64,000 bases of DNA, taken from positions 41,949,335-42,013,334 of the forward strand of contig CM071930.1 of NCBI GenBank assembly GCA_016081115.2, given 5' to 3'. Within the stretch, counting starts at the first letter, position 1; every line of letters begins with the position of its first letter. The DNA is from Rehmannia glutinosa. Lineage: Eukaryota > Streptophyta > Magnoliopsida > Lamiales > Orobanchaceae. The notes below the pieces were generated by a model. It ran no database searches and had not been told where the DNA came from. It saw nothing but the letters and a program-made list of their open reading frames with translations. A program made the translations under genes and the position numbers. Of the stretch, positions 43,701 to 55,616 are shown piece after piece.

Positions 43701-43867
43701 TTGAATTCCACTGGAACTTCATTTTCTCCAAATATGACTTTTGCACCTCTAATCTCCTTGAATCTTGACAGGTTTTTCTTGTTCCCTGTCATGTGTCTGG
43801 AACAACCACTATCCATGTACCAGGTTCCTTGGCACTCAGTTGTTCCTTGAACCTGCAAACAAGGAAA
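40756..43867 (-). pseudogene. pol: pol of copia element 3 (broken)
   Basis: It starts in frame with gag after a single TAA (43868-43870); the second stop seen in other copies is TGT here. The protease carries WYMDSGCSRHMTG at about 43780-43820. Integrase (43493-42659) has lost part of the DLFGPV...VVVDDYS segment through a deletion near 43230, but keeps SDRGTEFVNG and QQNGVAERMNKTLKE. A 386-codon open piece (41489-42649) holds almost the whole RT, with YVDD at 41693-41704. RNase H follows in pieces to 40756. Four or more breaks remain. Confidence 0.85.
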
Positions 43868-45505
43868 TTAGTTTTTAGGTACCCATACTTGCCTGGGTCC
43901 TGAGGGGTTAGTGATGTAAGATGATCCAACCAACCTATAGCCAAATGACTTGACTCTAAGAGGTTGCCATCTATCCGTGCCATAATCGTAGTGCACATTA
44001 GCAAATTGCTTGGGTGTTTTAGGTTCATACAGCTGTCTCTTTTGTCTGTATGTAAGTGTGTGTGTTTTAGCAATTGCCTTCTTTGGGTAGTTGTGATATT
44101 TCTGAGTGTAGTGTCTGGGTGCATATGTTTGCTGATAATAGCTCTTTTGCCTTTGGAATGACCTTTGATGAGGTTTAGGTCTTTGCCATCTAGGCTTGTA
44201 TTCCATTTGTCTTTGCTGATATTTTACATTGTTCCAATCAGTTTGGCTTGGGTAGTTTCTACCATTCCCAACATGTGTGTTTCTCTGATGAAACTTCTGG
44301 GGTTTTTGGTAGCTCTGTTCATTTTTCACAGAGTACTTTCTATTTGGAGTTTGCTGAGGAACTTTGTTGGATTTCTTCTCAGTTGTCCTCTCAGCATATT
44401 CAACTGGTTGTTTCCTTTCCCTTTATAGTCGAGACCAGTTGTTTGTGATTGTGCTTTGGGATGAATGTTGATGCAACATTTGGTGTTTTGGATTTCTGAG
44501 ATGCTTCATTGCTTGAAGATCCTTTTTCCAAAATCACTCTTGGAGTTTGACTGTGCACAAGAGAGTTGAATCCTATGCCTGTCTTATCTCCACATACTTT
44601 TTGACTCATGATTAGATCATCCAATGATTTGGATGCCTTTGTAAATGAGGCAATCACATTTTTAAGATCATTTTCTCTATTTTCTACAGCAGCTATCTCT
44701 TCTAATAGTTTTGCATTCTCAGCCTTCAGCTCTGTCTTCTCATCAGCTATGTGACTTAGAGTACTCAACTCCTTAGTCAGCTGTGAGTTTTGGCTTTTGA
44801 GCTGGCTGTTTTCCTCATTTAGAAGTGTGTGTGAGGATTTAATGTGCTCAAAGTTTTTCATCATTTTGCCTAATGAATCATAAAGATCAGTGGTTGATAA
44901 AGTGTGTGTGTCACAATCACTATCACCTAAATCTTAATGAGATGACTTAGAGTGTACCTCATCATCTTGGTATGGTTGATCTTGTTCTTTAGCCATAAGA
45001 CAAATTAAGGCTTCTTCTTCAGAATCACTTGAGTAGTCAGCTTCACTACTCTCTGAGTCTGCTGCTTCTTTGGACATGACTGTCTCAACAGTCTCCGCAG
45101 CTAACATGGCCTTTTTCTTTTCCTGTCTTCTTTCACTGAAGACCTTTCTTTCTTCTTCATTCATGTATTTATTGACTGGTGATAGGAACAGTCAATAGCA
45201 AAATGTCCTGGTTGTCTGCAATTCCAACACAGGTTCTCAGCCCTTTGATCAGCTCTTTCTGTCCTTGGGTTATCAGCTCTCTGATATTCAACCCTTTGAT
45301 ACTCAGCTCTCTTGGGTGGCCTATCTTCCCTTGACTTAGAGGGTGCTGAATATCTCCTGGAGGTTTCACCCTTGTTTCTTTTGTAGTTCTTATTAAAGAA
45401 CTTGTTGAATCTTTTAACCATTAGGGCTATTTCCTCATGGTCTATGGCTTCCTTGGATTCAACTATCTTTCCATCCTTGACTATCAATGCAGATGTCTTG
45501 GGTAC
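43868..45505 (-). pseudogene. gag: gag of copia element 3 (N-terminal part missing)
   Basis: The open pieces are 45161-45487 with an intact CCHC knuckle CWNCRQPGHFAIDC, 44934-45164 (acidic), 44400-44864 (coiled coil) and 43868-44329 (basic Gln/Tyr-rich tail ending VWVPKN). Upstream, gag stops abruptly at about 45505 and LTR sequence begins, so capsid, leader and PBS are absent. Confidence 0.82.
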
Positions 45506-45509
45506 AGCT

Positions 45510-47090
45510 TGTAGGTCCCAAGGGGTGTGAGTAAGGTTTAGAAGGGGGGGGGGGTTGAATAAACCTTACCAACTTTTCTAATTTAGTCCTTTTAAAATAT
45601 TACAGAGTTAAATACATAGCTAAGTCCTTGGGGGACAACTAAGTTAGTTAACCAGCAGAGTTAGCCACTCAACAGACTCGATTAAGCTGTTGATAGAATA
45701 ACTCAGCTGTTTAGTCTAAACCTTAACTTGGTTGTGATGAGATTTTCAGCGGAAGACTTAACACCCTTTAAATTTGATTTGATTTGTTTTAAACATTTGA
45801 TTTTAGCACTTAGTTACTTATCAGTTGGATAGCAAATTATCAGCAGATATAAAGTGATATGCAGAAATAAAATGCTGAAATGTAAATGACACAATAATTT
45901 TTATAGAGGTTCGAAGATGGGGTAATTCTTCTACTCCTCTCTTCTCCAACTCCTGGAGGAATCCACTAAGTAATGATCAAAGTACAAAGTGGTTATCAGT
46001 CCAGATACAAGTCTTGATCACACAGCTGACTTGCTCCTTTGGGACTCAGTCTGCAGATGCCTTGATCACTCAGCTGGCTTCTCGTCCGACTCAGCTTCTT
46101 CACAGGGCGGCTGCCTTGTTACTTCAAATTATTTTCTCAAGCTTCTTGGATTTGAACACGAAGCCCTCCAATAACTTGAGATTGGTTCGACCTTGAACCT
46201 TCCTACAATCCTCCTTGGAAAGTAGACCCCTTTTGCTTCTTCAAAAGTTTCCTCTTCAACAGTTTGAAGTTGTCTTTCCTTCACAGCTTAGTGTTGGATC
46301 GATTTCCTTCGAGATTTAGGCTTGAGGATTTTGCTTGAATAACTCGAGAATATTTTGCAAGTTATAGTATGAATAATGCTTGTTATCTCAGGAATGCAAG
46401 GTAATCAAGGTAACCTTTTCTCAAAGTGATTCTTCAGCCTTTTATAGTGAATTTTCAAAAATCTGCCCATTGAAGAGATAGGCTGATTTTCAAAAATCAC
46501 TTGTGTTCGTTGGCTTGTCTTGTTGCAGTCCTTGATGTTGATATTTCCTCATATTAAATGAATGATCAGCTTTTCAAAATCTGACACGAGGTGCAGTGCT
46601 TCCCATTGGTTTATTCCTTTTGCACGCTTCTGGGACTGAGCACTTTAAGACATGGCAACATGGAAGTATTACTTGTTTAAGTAATATTATTGACTTTTGC
46701 GCAACGGATTCTTTTCAGTTAACTCCTCTTTGTAGCTGCTTTTTCCCCAGGTGACTTGAGTCTACTCCAATGATTGAGAGACTCATCTGTCACTTCAACT
46801 TGACTTGGCTTCTTGAGTTGACTTGACTGACTCTTCATACAGTTGTATCACAGCCGATACTCCTTCAGTCGAGTTCTTGACATCTCTTTTTTGCCACACT
46901 CAGCTGCTTCACAGCGGAGTCTTCATTCTAGTCTTCAGTTGACTTCTTGAATTCCCTGGCATAGCTGACTTGACTCAGCTCATACAACCCTATCTATTAC
47001 AATAAGAATTACAAAGAAAATGGGGTGCCAACTTTCTAGTCTAAGTTTTACATGGCATTCATCAAAATCTAAACAATAAATTTCCCAAGA
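45510..47090 (-). repeat. Full LTR shared by copia elements 3 and 4
   Basis: This 1,581-bp inverted LTR is bounded by TGTAGGTCCC at 45510 (its end) and CCCAAGA at 47090 (its start; TG has mutated to TC on the minus strand). It follows the polypurine tract of element 4 and is thus its 3' LTR, yet it also stands where the 5' LTR of element 3 should be. The TATA box is at about 46439-46446. A run of 10 G at about 45546-45555 is notable. Confidence 0.85.
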
Positions 47091-47104
47091 ATTTCCCCCA
47101 TTTT
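47091..47104 (-). other. Polypurine tract of copia element 4
   Basis: On the minus strand AAAATGGGGGAAAT stands directly before the LTR start. One T interrupts the purine run compared with element 1. Confidence 0.8.
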
Positions 47105-47377
47105 GATGATGCCAAAACTTAACAAAATTAAGTAAAATGTAAACAACACAGATACATACAGACAATGCAGAAACAAAGAATGTATGTGTTGAATAGATCG
47201 TTTTATTGATAATATCATTCTTGTTCTTTACACAGCTGTTTACAATGTGTATCAGAGCAATCAGAGCATATACTATATCTACGCAACATATAGATTTTTC
47301 ATTAAATGTACAGAAGACTTACATACATATGTATTTACAAAAGTAAAATACATGAAGGGGTTCGCAGCAACACTTCA
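47105..47377 (-). other. 3' UTR of copia element 4
   Basis: Non-coding stretch between the ORF3 stop and the polypurine tract. At 47247-47259 it carries, on the minus strand, GCTCTGATAC followed by ACA, the decayed form of the tRNA-iMet-like string of element 1; a second partial GCTCTGAT lies at 47261-47268. Confidence 0.6.
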
Positions 47378-50300
47378 TCACCTTCGCTGCCTCCTTCTTT
47401 CTTCTTCAGCTCTTGTTTCGTCAGCTCTCTTTCTCTTCTTCTCATCTCCAGTTGCTTTCTTCTTTTCGTAAGCTCTTTTGGCAGCTTCGTCTTTTCTTTT
47501 TCTTTCCTGTCTTTCTTGCCACACTTGAGTTTGTCTCTTATTTTCTTCTTCGATTCTCTTGACATACTCAGCATTTTTCCTTTCCACTTCCAGATTGGCT
47601 ATAGCATCATATCCAGCCTAGTAGATCCTTCCTTTCTTGCCTGGATCTACATATTCAATATTTTTGGGTAGAGGTTTGGGTTTAAAACCCCCACCAGAAA
47701 AATGCAGAGTGACTGCTAGTAGTCTGCTGACTATCAGCTTCTTCGCACAGCTTCAGACCTTTCTCCCAGTACAAGTCCCAGGCTTGGGCTATGGACATGT
47801 TTTTGAAATATCCTTCGAACTCTAGCGTTTTGAATTCTTCAACAAATCTTGGCTCTTGTCCGTTATCTGGAATGGCATCTGTATCTTTTCCTGCCGGAAT
47901 GCATCGAAATTGTTTCAACATTTCTTCAACACGGACATCCGTTCTCTTGTCAAAATCCTCCATCTCTGCTTCTACAATCTTTTTCTTATGAGACATGGGC
48001 ACGATGAGAGTGATAGAGCGGAGATTATAGGAAGTTTGCTTGATTATCTTTGGCTTTGACATGACCTTGCTGAGGGGTTTCAGCAAGCATTAAGGTCACA
48101 TCCTTTGACCTTTCCCCCTCAACAACTTTTCCTTTTTCCTTATTCTCTACAACAACTGTGTCTTTCTTCTCTACAGCAGCTGTGTCTTTCTTCTCTACAA
48201 CAGCTTTGTCTCCTTCAAACTCTTGAGGTATTCCTCTTGCCCCTTTTTGGCATCATCAAAGGAGAGAGGAACCCCTGGAAACATCCCAGCAAGCATGAAG
48301 TCCAGTCGGCTGATGGCTGAATTCTGCTTGGAATCGGTTGCGGCATAGGCTGTACGAAATTCAGAACGGGTGGCCTTCTACTCAGCTGTAACCAATTTTA
48401 TTTCAGCAATGAGGAGGCTGAATTTGGCATTCATAGTCTCCTCAAGTCGCATAATTTCTTTCTTCTGAAAATCCCGCAGCTGCTCCATTTCAGTTTTGTG
48501 AGAGGCATGCAACCTCTCAATGTACTCCTGCATTCTCTGCTTCATGTCAGCATTGTCTGCGCTCCAAACAAGCAACCTGTTATAGAGTGCCTTGAAGTAA
48601 CGAACTTGTTCGAGACGCATGGCAGATTGCTGCTGACACCACTCCCTGATTCTTATCACTATCCCTCTTATGTCGGATGTGAGGGTAGCATCTCGATTGT
48701 CCAGATGCATGTCCAATGAGGCCTGATGCCGTTCGATCCTCTCAATCTCTCCACAGATTTTCTTGAAGAATTCACAGATTTCAGCTGTCACTTCCGATTG
48801 AGCTGGCGGCCATTCAACGTCGAAATCGAATTCTGCTGGCACAATGGAGTCAGTACGGGTGATGGGTTCTTCTGCTGGCACTTCTGTTCTTTTGCAGTTT
48901 CTTCTTCTAGTGCAGGTAGCTCGATTGAAAATGGGAAGGTCTCTTCAAATGCATCGTCTCGTACATGTGAAATCGTACGAGAGGTCGTTTTTGCTATAGC
49001 TCTGGAAGCCTGCACAGTTGACTGTGATTCAGCTGGGGCCTTTGATGGTATTGACCCAGCTGGCTGAGCCTCAGTTGTCTTAACAACTTCTTCGGTCTCA
49101 ACTGGTTTGTCCTTTTGAGTTTGCTGTTCCTCGACCGTATCAGTAGCGTTATCGGAAGATGATGAGACTTGAGGGCTTGGCTCATCATCAAAATTGAACA
49201 TTTGACGAGCAGCTTTGAAATCTGGCTTACTCGTACTTGGAAGAACATCCTCTGATGAGTCTTTTTGATGTGAGGCAGGGGTGGACTCAGCTTCATCTTC
49301 AGATCCCAGAAATGATATGTCAGGGTTGTCTTGGGAATCATGAAGAGCACTAATCTCCTTCTCAGATTCTTCAATATGAATGGGAGGGATGTTCTACAAT
49401 TATGTCTCTTTACCCCGGGAAGTCACAACCTCTCTTGAGCCTTCATTACCTCCTGCAGTCTCAACTGCAGCAAGGCCTTGCACATTCTCTTCGACAAACG
49501 CAGCTGTCCTAGGGTCTTCTACAGTGGCATCCACAAGAGTCTCAACTCCTTGGATTGCACTTTCATCGCCCAGAGTGTTAACTCCCGGGGAAGTTCAACC
49601 TGTGCCTCGACTGCATCAGCAGTGTCCTCGAGCCCGCAAAACTGTTGGCACTTCAGTTGAGACAGACTTAACTGTCCGAGCTTTGTCCACTGACAACTTG
49701 CTGTTGTTCTTTTTCTTTCTCTTTCTCCACTTTGCCTCCTTCCCTCAATGTCGAGTCATCTGCATCATCCTCCGACCTAGCTGCAGTGGAGTGAGTTTCC
49801 CCCTCAGCTGGCGCACCAGCTGAGTGACTGATGGTGGGGTCACTCTGCTCCAGACTCCCTGATTTTTCCATTGAGTGTTCAGCCGTGGGGGCAGGTGGTA
49901 AGACACCTTCAACAGGGGTTGGCTCAACTTGGGTGCCCAAGTTCCCAGTGTCATTGCCAATTCCCTGAGATCCGTCCTCTGAGTGAACAGGGGAAGTAGT
50001 TGCAGCAATAACTGTGGCAATCTTCTGTACCACTCCCAACGGATCAATCTCCAGCTGTGATTTGGAAGACTCTCCTGGTCCTTCCATCAGCTGTTGCTCA
50101 TGCATCAATGTGGATTCCCGCATGGCTTGCTGCATATCCAACTTTTCCTGTGCAGCAATAGGGTCCATGTCCTCATCATTGTCTGAGAGCATGTCAAGGT
50201 GAGGATGAGTATGGTCACTGGTTCCAGTGAAAGGACAAATGTTGGCTTTCTCACGAGCCTCTGCTTCCTCAGCTGCTCTGGCTTTTTCTTGCTCCTTGCG

Positions 50301-51931
50301 AATTTGCAGCATATTTATGTAGTTATCCTCATCCAGGGCCTGCAGTATAGTGTCAATCTCAAGAAGCCTGAAAAGCTTCTCTTTTTCCTCAATATACTCA
50401 GGGTGTTCAAACTGCACCCTTGAGTGACTCAGCTTCCATTTTCTCCATGTTCTCAGACGATTCTGGATGTCTGGGTATAATGGAGAATACATGATTATAT
50501 CATCATCTCCATCCTCTCCTTGTTGCCCTTCCTTTTCAGGAATGGAAGGCAACATACTCTACTGCTCAGCTCCTTCAGCAGCATCGGGGGCAGGTGGAGA
50601 CACAACTCTTTCATCAGGAGATTTTGCTGTCTCTGATGCCTCTTCTTCCTCTGCTGTTCTATCCACAGCTGGGTCTTCTATTTGCCTCTGCTGATCGGCC
50701 TCAACAGACTTGGCTGTTTCAACGACGACTTCTGGAGACTGCACTTCTTCAGCAGTCTCAGAGATTTTCTCCAGCTGAGTGGCAGACTCAGCTGTCTTCT
50801 CAAGCTCCGAGCGCTTGGTTAGTCTTCTTCTTCTTTTTGTCCTTACCAGAGGAAGTTCTGGTTCGGATACTTCTTCCTCAGATTCCTTGGCGGCGGGGGC
50901 CGGTGCATCTTTCTTTGACTGAGGAGCTGCCTTTCTTGGCTTGGCAGTCCTCTTCTTTTTGATGGTCGGATAAGGTATTTGGGGTTCCTTCTTTGCATCT
51001 TTTTGATGGTCGGATAAGGTGACTCAGCTGTAGGGGCAGGTGCATCTTTTGTCTTTGCTGCAAGGGCAGCTATCTTCTTTGCAACTGCATGGGTAGCTTT
51101 CTTCTTCGGAGGGGAGGCATCAGTTGTTTCCTCGGGGTCAGCTGATTCCCCCTCACTGGTGTCCGCCCTCTTCGCATGGGCTCTCTTCTGGGCTCCTGAG
51201 AGGTTAGCCCTAAACATCTTCTTATTTACATGGAAGGACTTTCCATGCTGAAGGGGAATGCCCTTCACTTCCATCAAGTGGCCAATAACTAGGCCATAGC
51301 CGAGTGATCCTCCAAAGGATCCATCCTCCTTGAATGACTTATTTGCAACGTTCTGGTAGAGTCTGCTGTATACGAACTCAGCCCAGTTAACTTTTTTCTC
51401 TTGCATGATCGCAACCATGACGATCAGCTTAGTCTTTGATAGTTGATTGAAACTGCCTAACTTCATATCAACGCATTTTGAGACGACATCCATCAGCTTG
51501 TGATAGTCGTCCTTCAGCAATTTCTTTTTAGTTGTGTAGACTACTTTCACAGCACACTCGGGTTTGGCTACTTCTTTCCATACAGTAGCCAAGTCCACAT
51601 CAGCTTCGTATATCTCTATCATACCCTCCGACGGTAATAAGTAGTGCTCCGCAAGGTCTTTAGCAGTGATCATGATGTCCTTGCGGTGGACGGAGGACTT
51701 AATCCCTTCGTCCTGCACCTCGGCGTTAACATAGAACTGCGCCACCTCTTCAACGTATGTCATTTGATATTCCATCGTGAGGATGGGTCTTAGTCCGGAT
51801 TTCTCGATTTTATCCACAATCTTCTTCACAAGGGTTTCATCGGAACCCTATTTTATCATCCCTTCAAAATCCACAGTTGATCCTGTGTGGATTTGCTTCG
51901 ATAACTTGACGAAATCAGTCTTTGGTGCCAT
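47378..51931 (-). pseudogene. ORF3 of copia element 4 (about 1,518 codons, broken)
   Basis: The ATG is complementary to 51929-51931 (MAPKTDFVKL). A TAG replaces a Gln codon in FEGMIK-stop-GSDETL, after which 328 codons stay open (50843-51829). Later pieces are 50559-50744, 49668-50555 (295 codons, acidic, ending in Gln/Ser), 48788-49201, 48378-48881 (coiled coil with IERHQASLDMHLDNRDATL), 47682-48086 (EFKTLEFEGYFKNMSIAQAW, shared with element 1) and the basic end at 47378-47587. The same domain order and length as in element 1 show that the giant ORF is a real family trait. A 22-bp slippage duplication near 50960-51020 disturbs the Pro/Lys linker. Confidence 0.78.
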
Positions 51932-52487
51932 TTCTAGAGGATTTTACCGATTAAATCTTGATGAACTTGCTTTGAGAACAGGTAGGGTTTTCGAGAGAAA
52001 AGAGACTTGCTTTCGTATTTTTGAAGATGAACAGTTTTCAGTGTGAGAGAGAAAACTGAAAGAATGAGTATATAAGGGTTATGAAAGGACTTGTTTTTGG
52101 TTTTTGAATTTTGATCGAGATCAACGGCTCAGATTTAACACGTCTCATTGCATTTAATTGCTCGTATTTAGTGCAGCATCATTTATATCCAATCATATGC
52201 TTGTTGTGCAGCTTTTGACTGTACCCGTCATAATTACGCTGACGTCATCCTTAAAAACATTCCCGCTCATTAAAAACGACTGCGTTTTTGTCACTTAGCT
52301 CATAAATGACTCAGCTTACTACATAAATGACTCAACTCTTCTTCTCTCTATTTGTATAGTGACTCAACTGTCAGCTAACTCGATACAGCTGACTTTTCGA
52401 TACGGCTGATTCCCTTGGTTGATTCATGAGATCTGATCATTTTTCATCTTTTCACATTTCATCTCTTCTCATTGAGTCTTCTGAGTG
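51932..52487 (-). promoter_or_regulatory. ORF3 promoter-like spacer of copia element 4
   Basis: Minus strand: E2F-like ATTCCCGC/GCGGGAAT (52259-52266), TGACGTCA (52240-52247), TATA box (52069-52075) and pyrimidine patch (about 52043-52054), then the ORF3 ATG. Order and spacing match the other two copies although the rest of the spacer has diverged. Confidence 0.55.
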
Positions 52488-55400
52488 TCAACTCAGCTCA
52501 ATTAACCCTAGCTCATGCTTAAGCTCTTCAAACCTTGATTCACAAAAAGGTTTGGTGAATATGTCAGCTAACTGTTTATCAGTTGAGACGTATTCCAAAG
52601 TGATGTCTTTCTTTTCAACATGATCTCTTATAAAATGATATCTGACATCAATATGCTTTGTTCTCGAATGCAACACAGGATTCTGAGTGATTGCAATAGC
52701 ACTTGTGTTATCACACATAATTGGAATCTTTTTTTCTTCAATTTCATAATCTCTCAGCTGTTGTCTCATCCATAAGACTTGGGCACAACAAGCGCCCAGC
52801 TATGTATGTACTGCTTGGTTGTGGATGTGGCTATTGAGTTTTGCTTCTTACTAAACCAGGAAACTAATCTGTTTCCAAGCATTTGACAAGTTCCTGAAGT
52901 ACTCTTCTGTCAACTCTACATCCAGCATAGTCAGAGTCTGAATAACCAATAAGCTCGAATCCACCTTCCTTTGGATACCATAAGCCAACTTCTTGGCATC
53001 CCTTCAAATATCTTAGGATTCTCTTAGTTGCAGCCATATAACTTTCTTTTGGAGCAGATTGAAATCTTGCACATACACCTACTGCAAAGGTGATATCTGG
53101 CCTGCTTGCAGTTAAATAAAGCAGTGATCCAGTAAGTGCTATGTATCTTGTTTGATCTACAGCTTTACCATCTGCATCCATATCCATCTTGACTAATGTG
53201 TTCATTGGTATTTTCACAGAAGACTTCTCTTCCATACCAAATTTCTTGATTAAATCTCTGGTGTACTTTGTTTGAATTATAATGGTTCCATCCTTCAGCT
53301 GTTTAACTTGGAGTCCTAAGAAGAATGTCAACTCTCCCATCATGCTCATTTCAAATTTGCCTTGCATGAGGTTTGAGAATTTATCACACAGCTCTTTGTT
53401 TGTGGATCCAAAAATGATGTCATCCACATATATTTGAATAAGCAATATACTCTCCCCATCTTGAATTCTGAAGAATGTTCTATCTACTTTGCCTTTGGTG
53501 AATCCATTATCTGTCAGAAATTGAGATAATATATCATACCATGTTCTAGGTGCTTGTTTCAATCCATATAGAGCTTTCTTGAGCTTGTACACCTTATCTC
53601 CAATGGTCTTCTGCTCAAAACCTGGAGGTTGCTCAACATAGACTTCTTCTTCCAACAATCCATTTAAAAATGCACTTTTCACATCCATTTGATATACAAT
53701 AAAGTTCTTGTGTGCAGCATAGGCAAGAAACATCCTTATTGCTTCTAATCTTGCAACAAGAGCAAATGTTTCATCAAAATCTATTCCTTCTTCTTGGCAA
53801 TACCCTTTGGCTACCAATCTTGCTTTGTTTCTTACCACAGAGCCTTCTTCATTCATCTTGTTTCTGAAAACCTATTTTGTGCCAATAACATTTTGATGGG
53901 TTGGTCTTTGCACCAATTCCCATACCTTGTTTCTTTCAAAATGATTCAGCTCTTCTTGCATGGCTTGAATCCAATGTGTGTCATCTAATGCTTGTGACAC
54001 ATCTTTTGGCTCTATTTGGGAAATAAAACAAGTGAACATTGCTTCTTGTTGAGATCTGGATCTGGTTCTTACACCATCTCTCACATTTCCAATGACTAAC
54101 TCGGTGGATGGTCTCTGTTGTCTTGAGTAAATCTCTTTCATCATCATTTAGTTGTTGTCTTGAAGATTCTCTCATCATCTTTGAGACTCGCAGATTCTCT
54201 CATCTTCATCTTCATCTTGATTGATTTCTCGACTTGACTTCAACATAGGGACTCTTCTGCATAGTTGGTTGATTCAGCTTATCAGCTAACTATTGAATGT
54301 CTTCACCATTTACATTAGATTCATCAAAAACCACATGGATGGACTTTTCTGTGACCATAGTCCTCTTGTTCAGCACTCTATAGGCTTTACTTTCAAATTG
54401 AGTATCCCAAAAGATACCTTCATCGACTTTAGCATCAAAAGCCTTTAGATTATCCTTGCCATTGTTGTGGATGAAGCATTTACATCCAAATATTCTAAAA
54501 TATGCAACATTTGTCTTTCTCCCTGTCCATATTTCATAGGGAGTCTTTCTCAATTGTCTATTAATCATGCATCTATTTTGAGTATAGCATGCAGTGTTGA
54601 TGGGTTCAGCCCAAAATCTCTTTGGCAATCCAGCTTCAGCTAACATGGTTCTTGCAACTTCTTTGAGAGTTCTGTTTCTTCTTTCTGCTACTCCATTCTG
54701 CTGTGGAGTCCTTGCTGCAGATAATTCATGAGCAATACCATTTTCAACAAAATACTGAGTAATTATTCCATTGACAAACTCAGTTCCTCTATCAGACCTT
54801 ATCTTTATAATGGTTTGACTATTCTCATTTTGAACTGTTCTCATTAGTTGAGGTAACTTCTGCAAAGTTTCCTTCTTTTTACACATGAAGATTGTCCATG
54901 TATATCTTGAATAATCATCCACCACTACTAAAGTGTATTTCTTTTCACTTATGCTAGTTGGCTCAACTGGACCAAATAAATCCATATGCAACATATGCAA
55001 TATCCTTGTTGAAGATGGACTAGACTTCTCTTTGAATGATGATTTGATCTGCTTTCCCATCTGGCATGCATCACAAACACTTTTTCTTGTATACTGAGTC
55101 TGGCAGTCCTTCCATAAGATAACTCCTTGCAAACTTGTTAATTGTCTTGAAATTCAGATGACTCAGCTTCTTGTGCCATAGCCAACTTGATTCGGCTGTA
55201 CTCTTTGCTAACAGACAAGTGCTTGGTGTGGCAGTCGACTAGTCTACCACATACATGTTCTTCTGTCTGGATCCTTGCAACACTACTTCATTTGATTTAG
55301 TGTCTTTAATTTGGGACACTCCCCTATTGAATCCAACATTATAGCCCTTGTCACAGAGTTGGCTGATGCTTAACAAGTTGAATTTGAGACCTTCAACATA

Positions 55401-55616
55401 TGCAACATCTGTGATTTCTAATCCATTTTTCTTCATAGATTCAGTGCCTCTTATTTCCCCTGGAGCTTCATATCCTCCAAATATGACTTTTTCGCCTCTA
55501 ATCTCCTTGCATTTTGACAGATTTTTCTTGTTTCCTGTCATGTATCTGGAATAGCCACTATCCATGTACCAGGTTCCTTGGCACTCAGTTGTTTCTTGAA
55601 CCTGCAATCAAGGAAA
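52488..55616 (-). pseudogene. pol: pol of copia element 4 (broken, long open pieces)
   Basis: After the gag TAA (55617-55619) and a TGA five codons later, the protease appears as WYMDSGYSRYMTG (about 55530-55570). The integrase piece 54290-55132 (280 codons) holds CDACQMGKQ, LHMDLFGPVEP, VVVDDYSRYTW, SDRGTEFVNG and QQNGVAERRNRTLKE, so the catalytic D, D and E are all kept. A TAG in place of Trp (about 53872) splits it from a 330-codon piece (52864-53856) with the full RT, YVDD at 53419-53430, and most of RNase H. The last RNase H piece is 52488-52769. Few breaks, but clearly not functional. Confidence 0.88.

Larger units (their letters stand above)
37466..45509 (-). mobile_element. Copia element 3, lacking both outer ends
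   Basis: Minus strand. Gag lacks its N-terminal 170 or so codons, the leader and the PBS and is joined directly to the LTR at 45510. Pol and the spacer are complete but broken. ORF3 lacks its C-terminal part and is cut at 37466. It is a sister copy of elements 1 and 4. Confidence 0.85.

Noticed and set aside
45540..45560. Telomere- or quadruplex-like meaning of the G run in the LTR
   Set aside because: It is a single homopolymer expansion of the GAAGGGG word seen in all LTRs; length may also be a sequencing effect.
47306..47671. Ser/Phe-rich open frame of 121 codons on the plus strand
   Set aside because: It is the antisense of the basic Lys/Glu-rich C-terminus of ORF3 in element 4.
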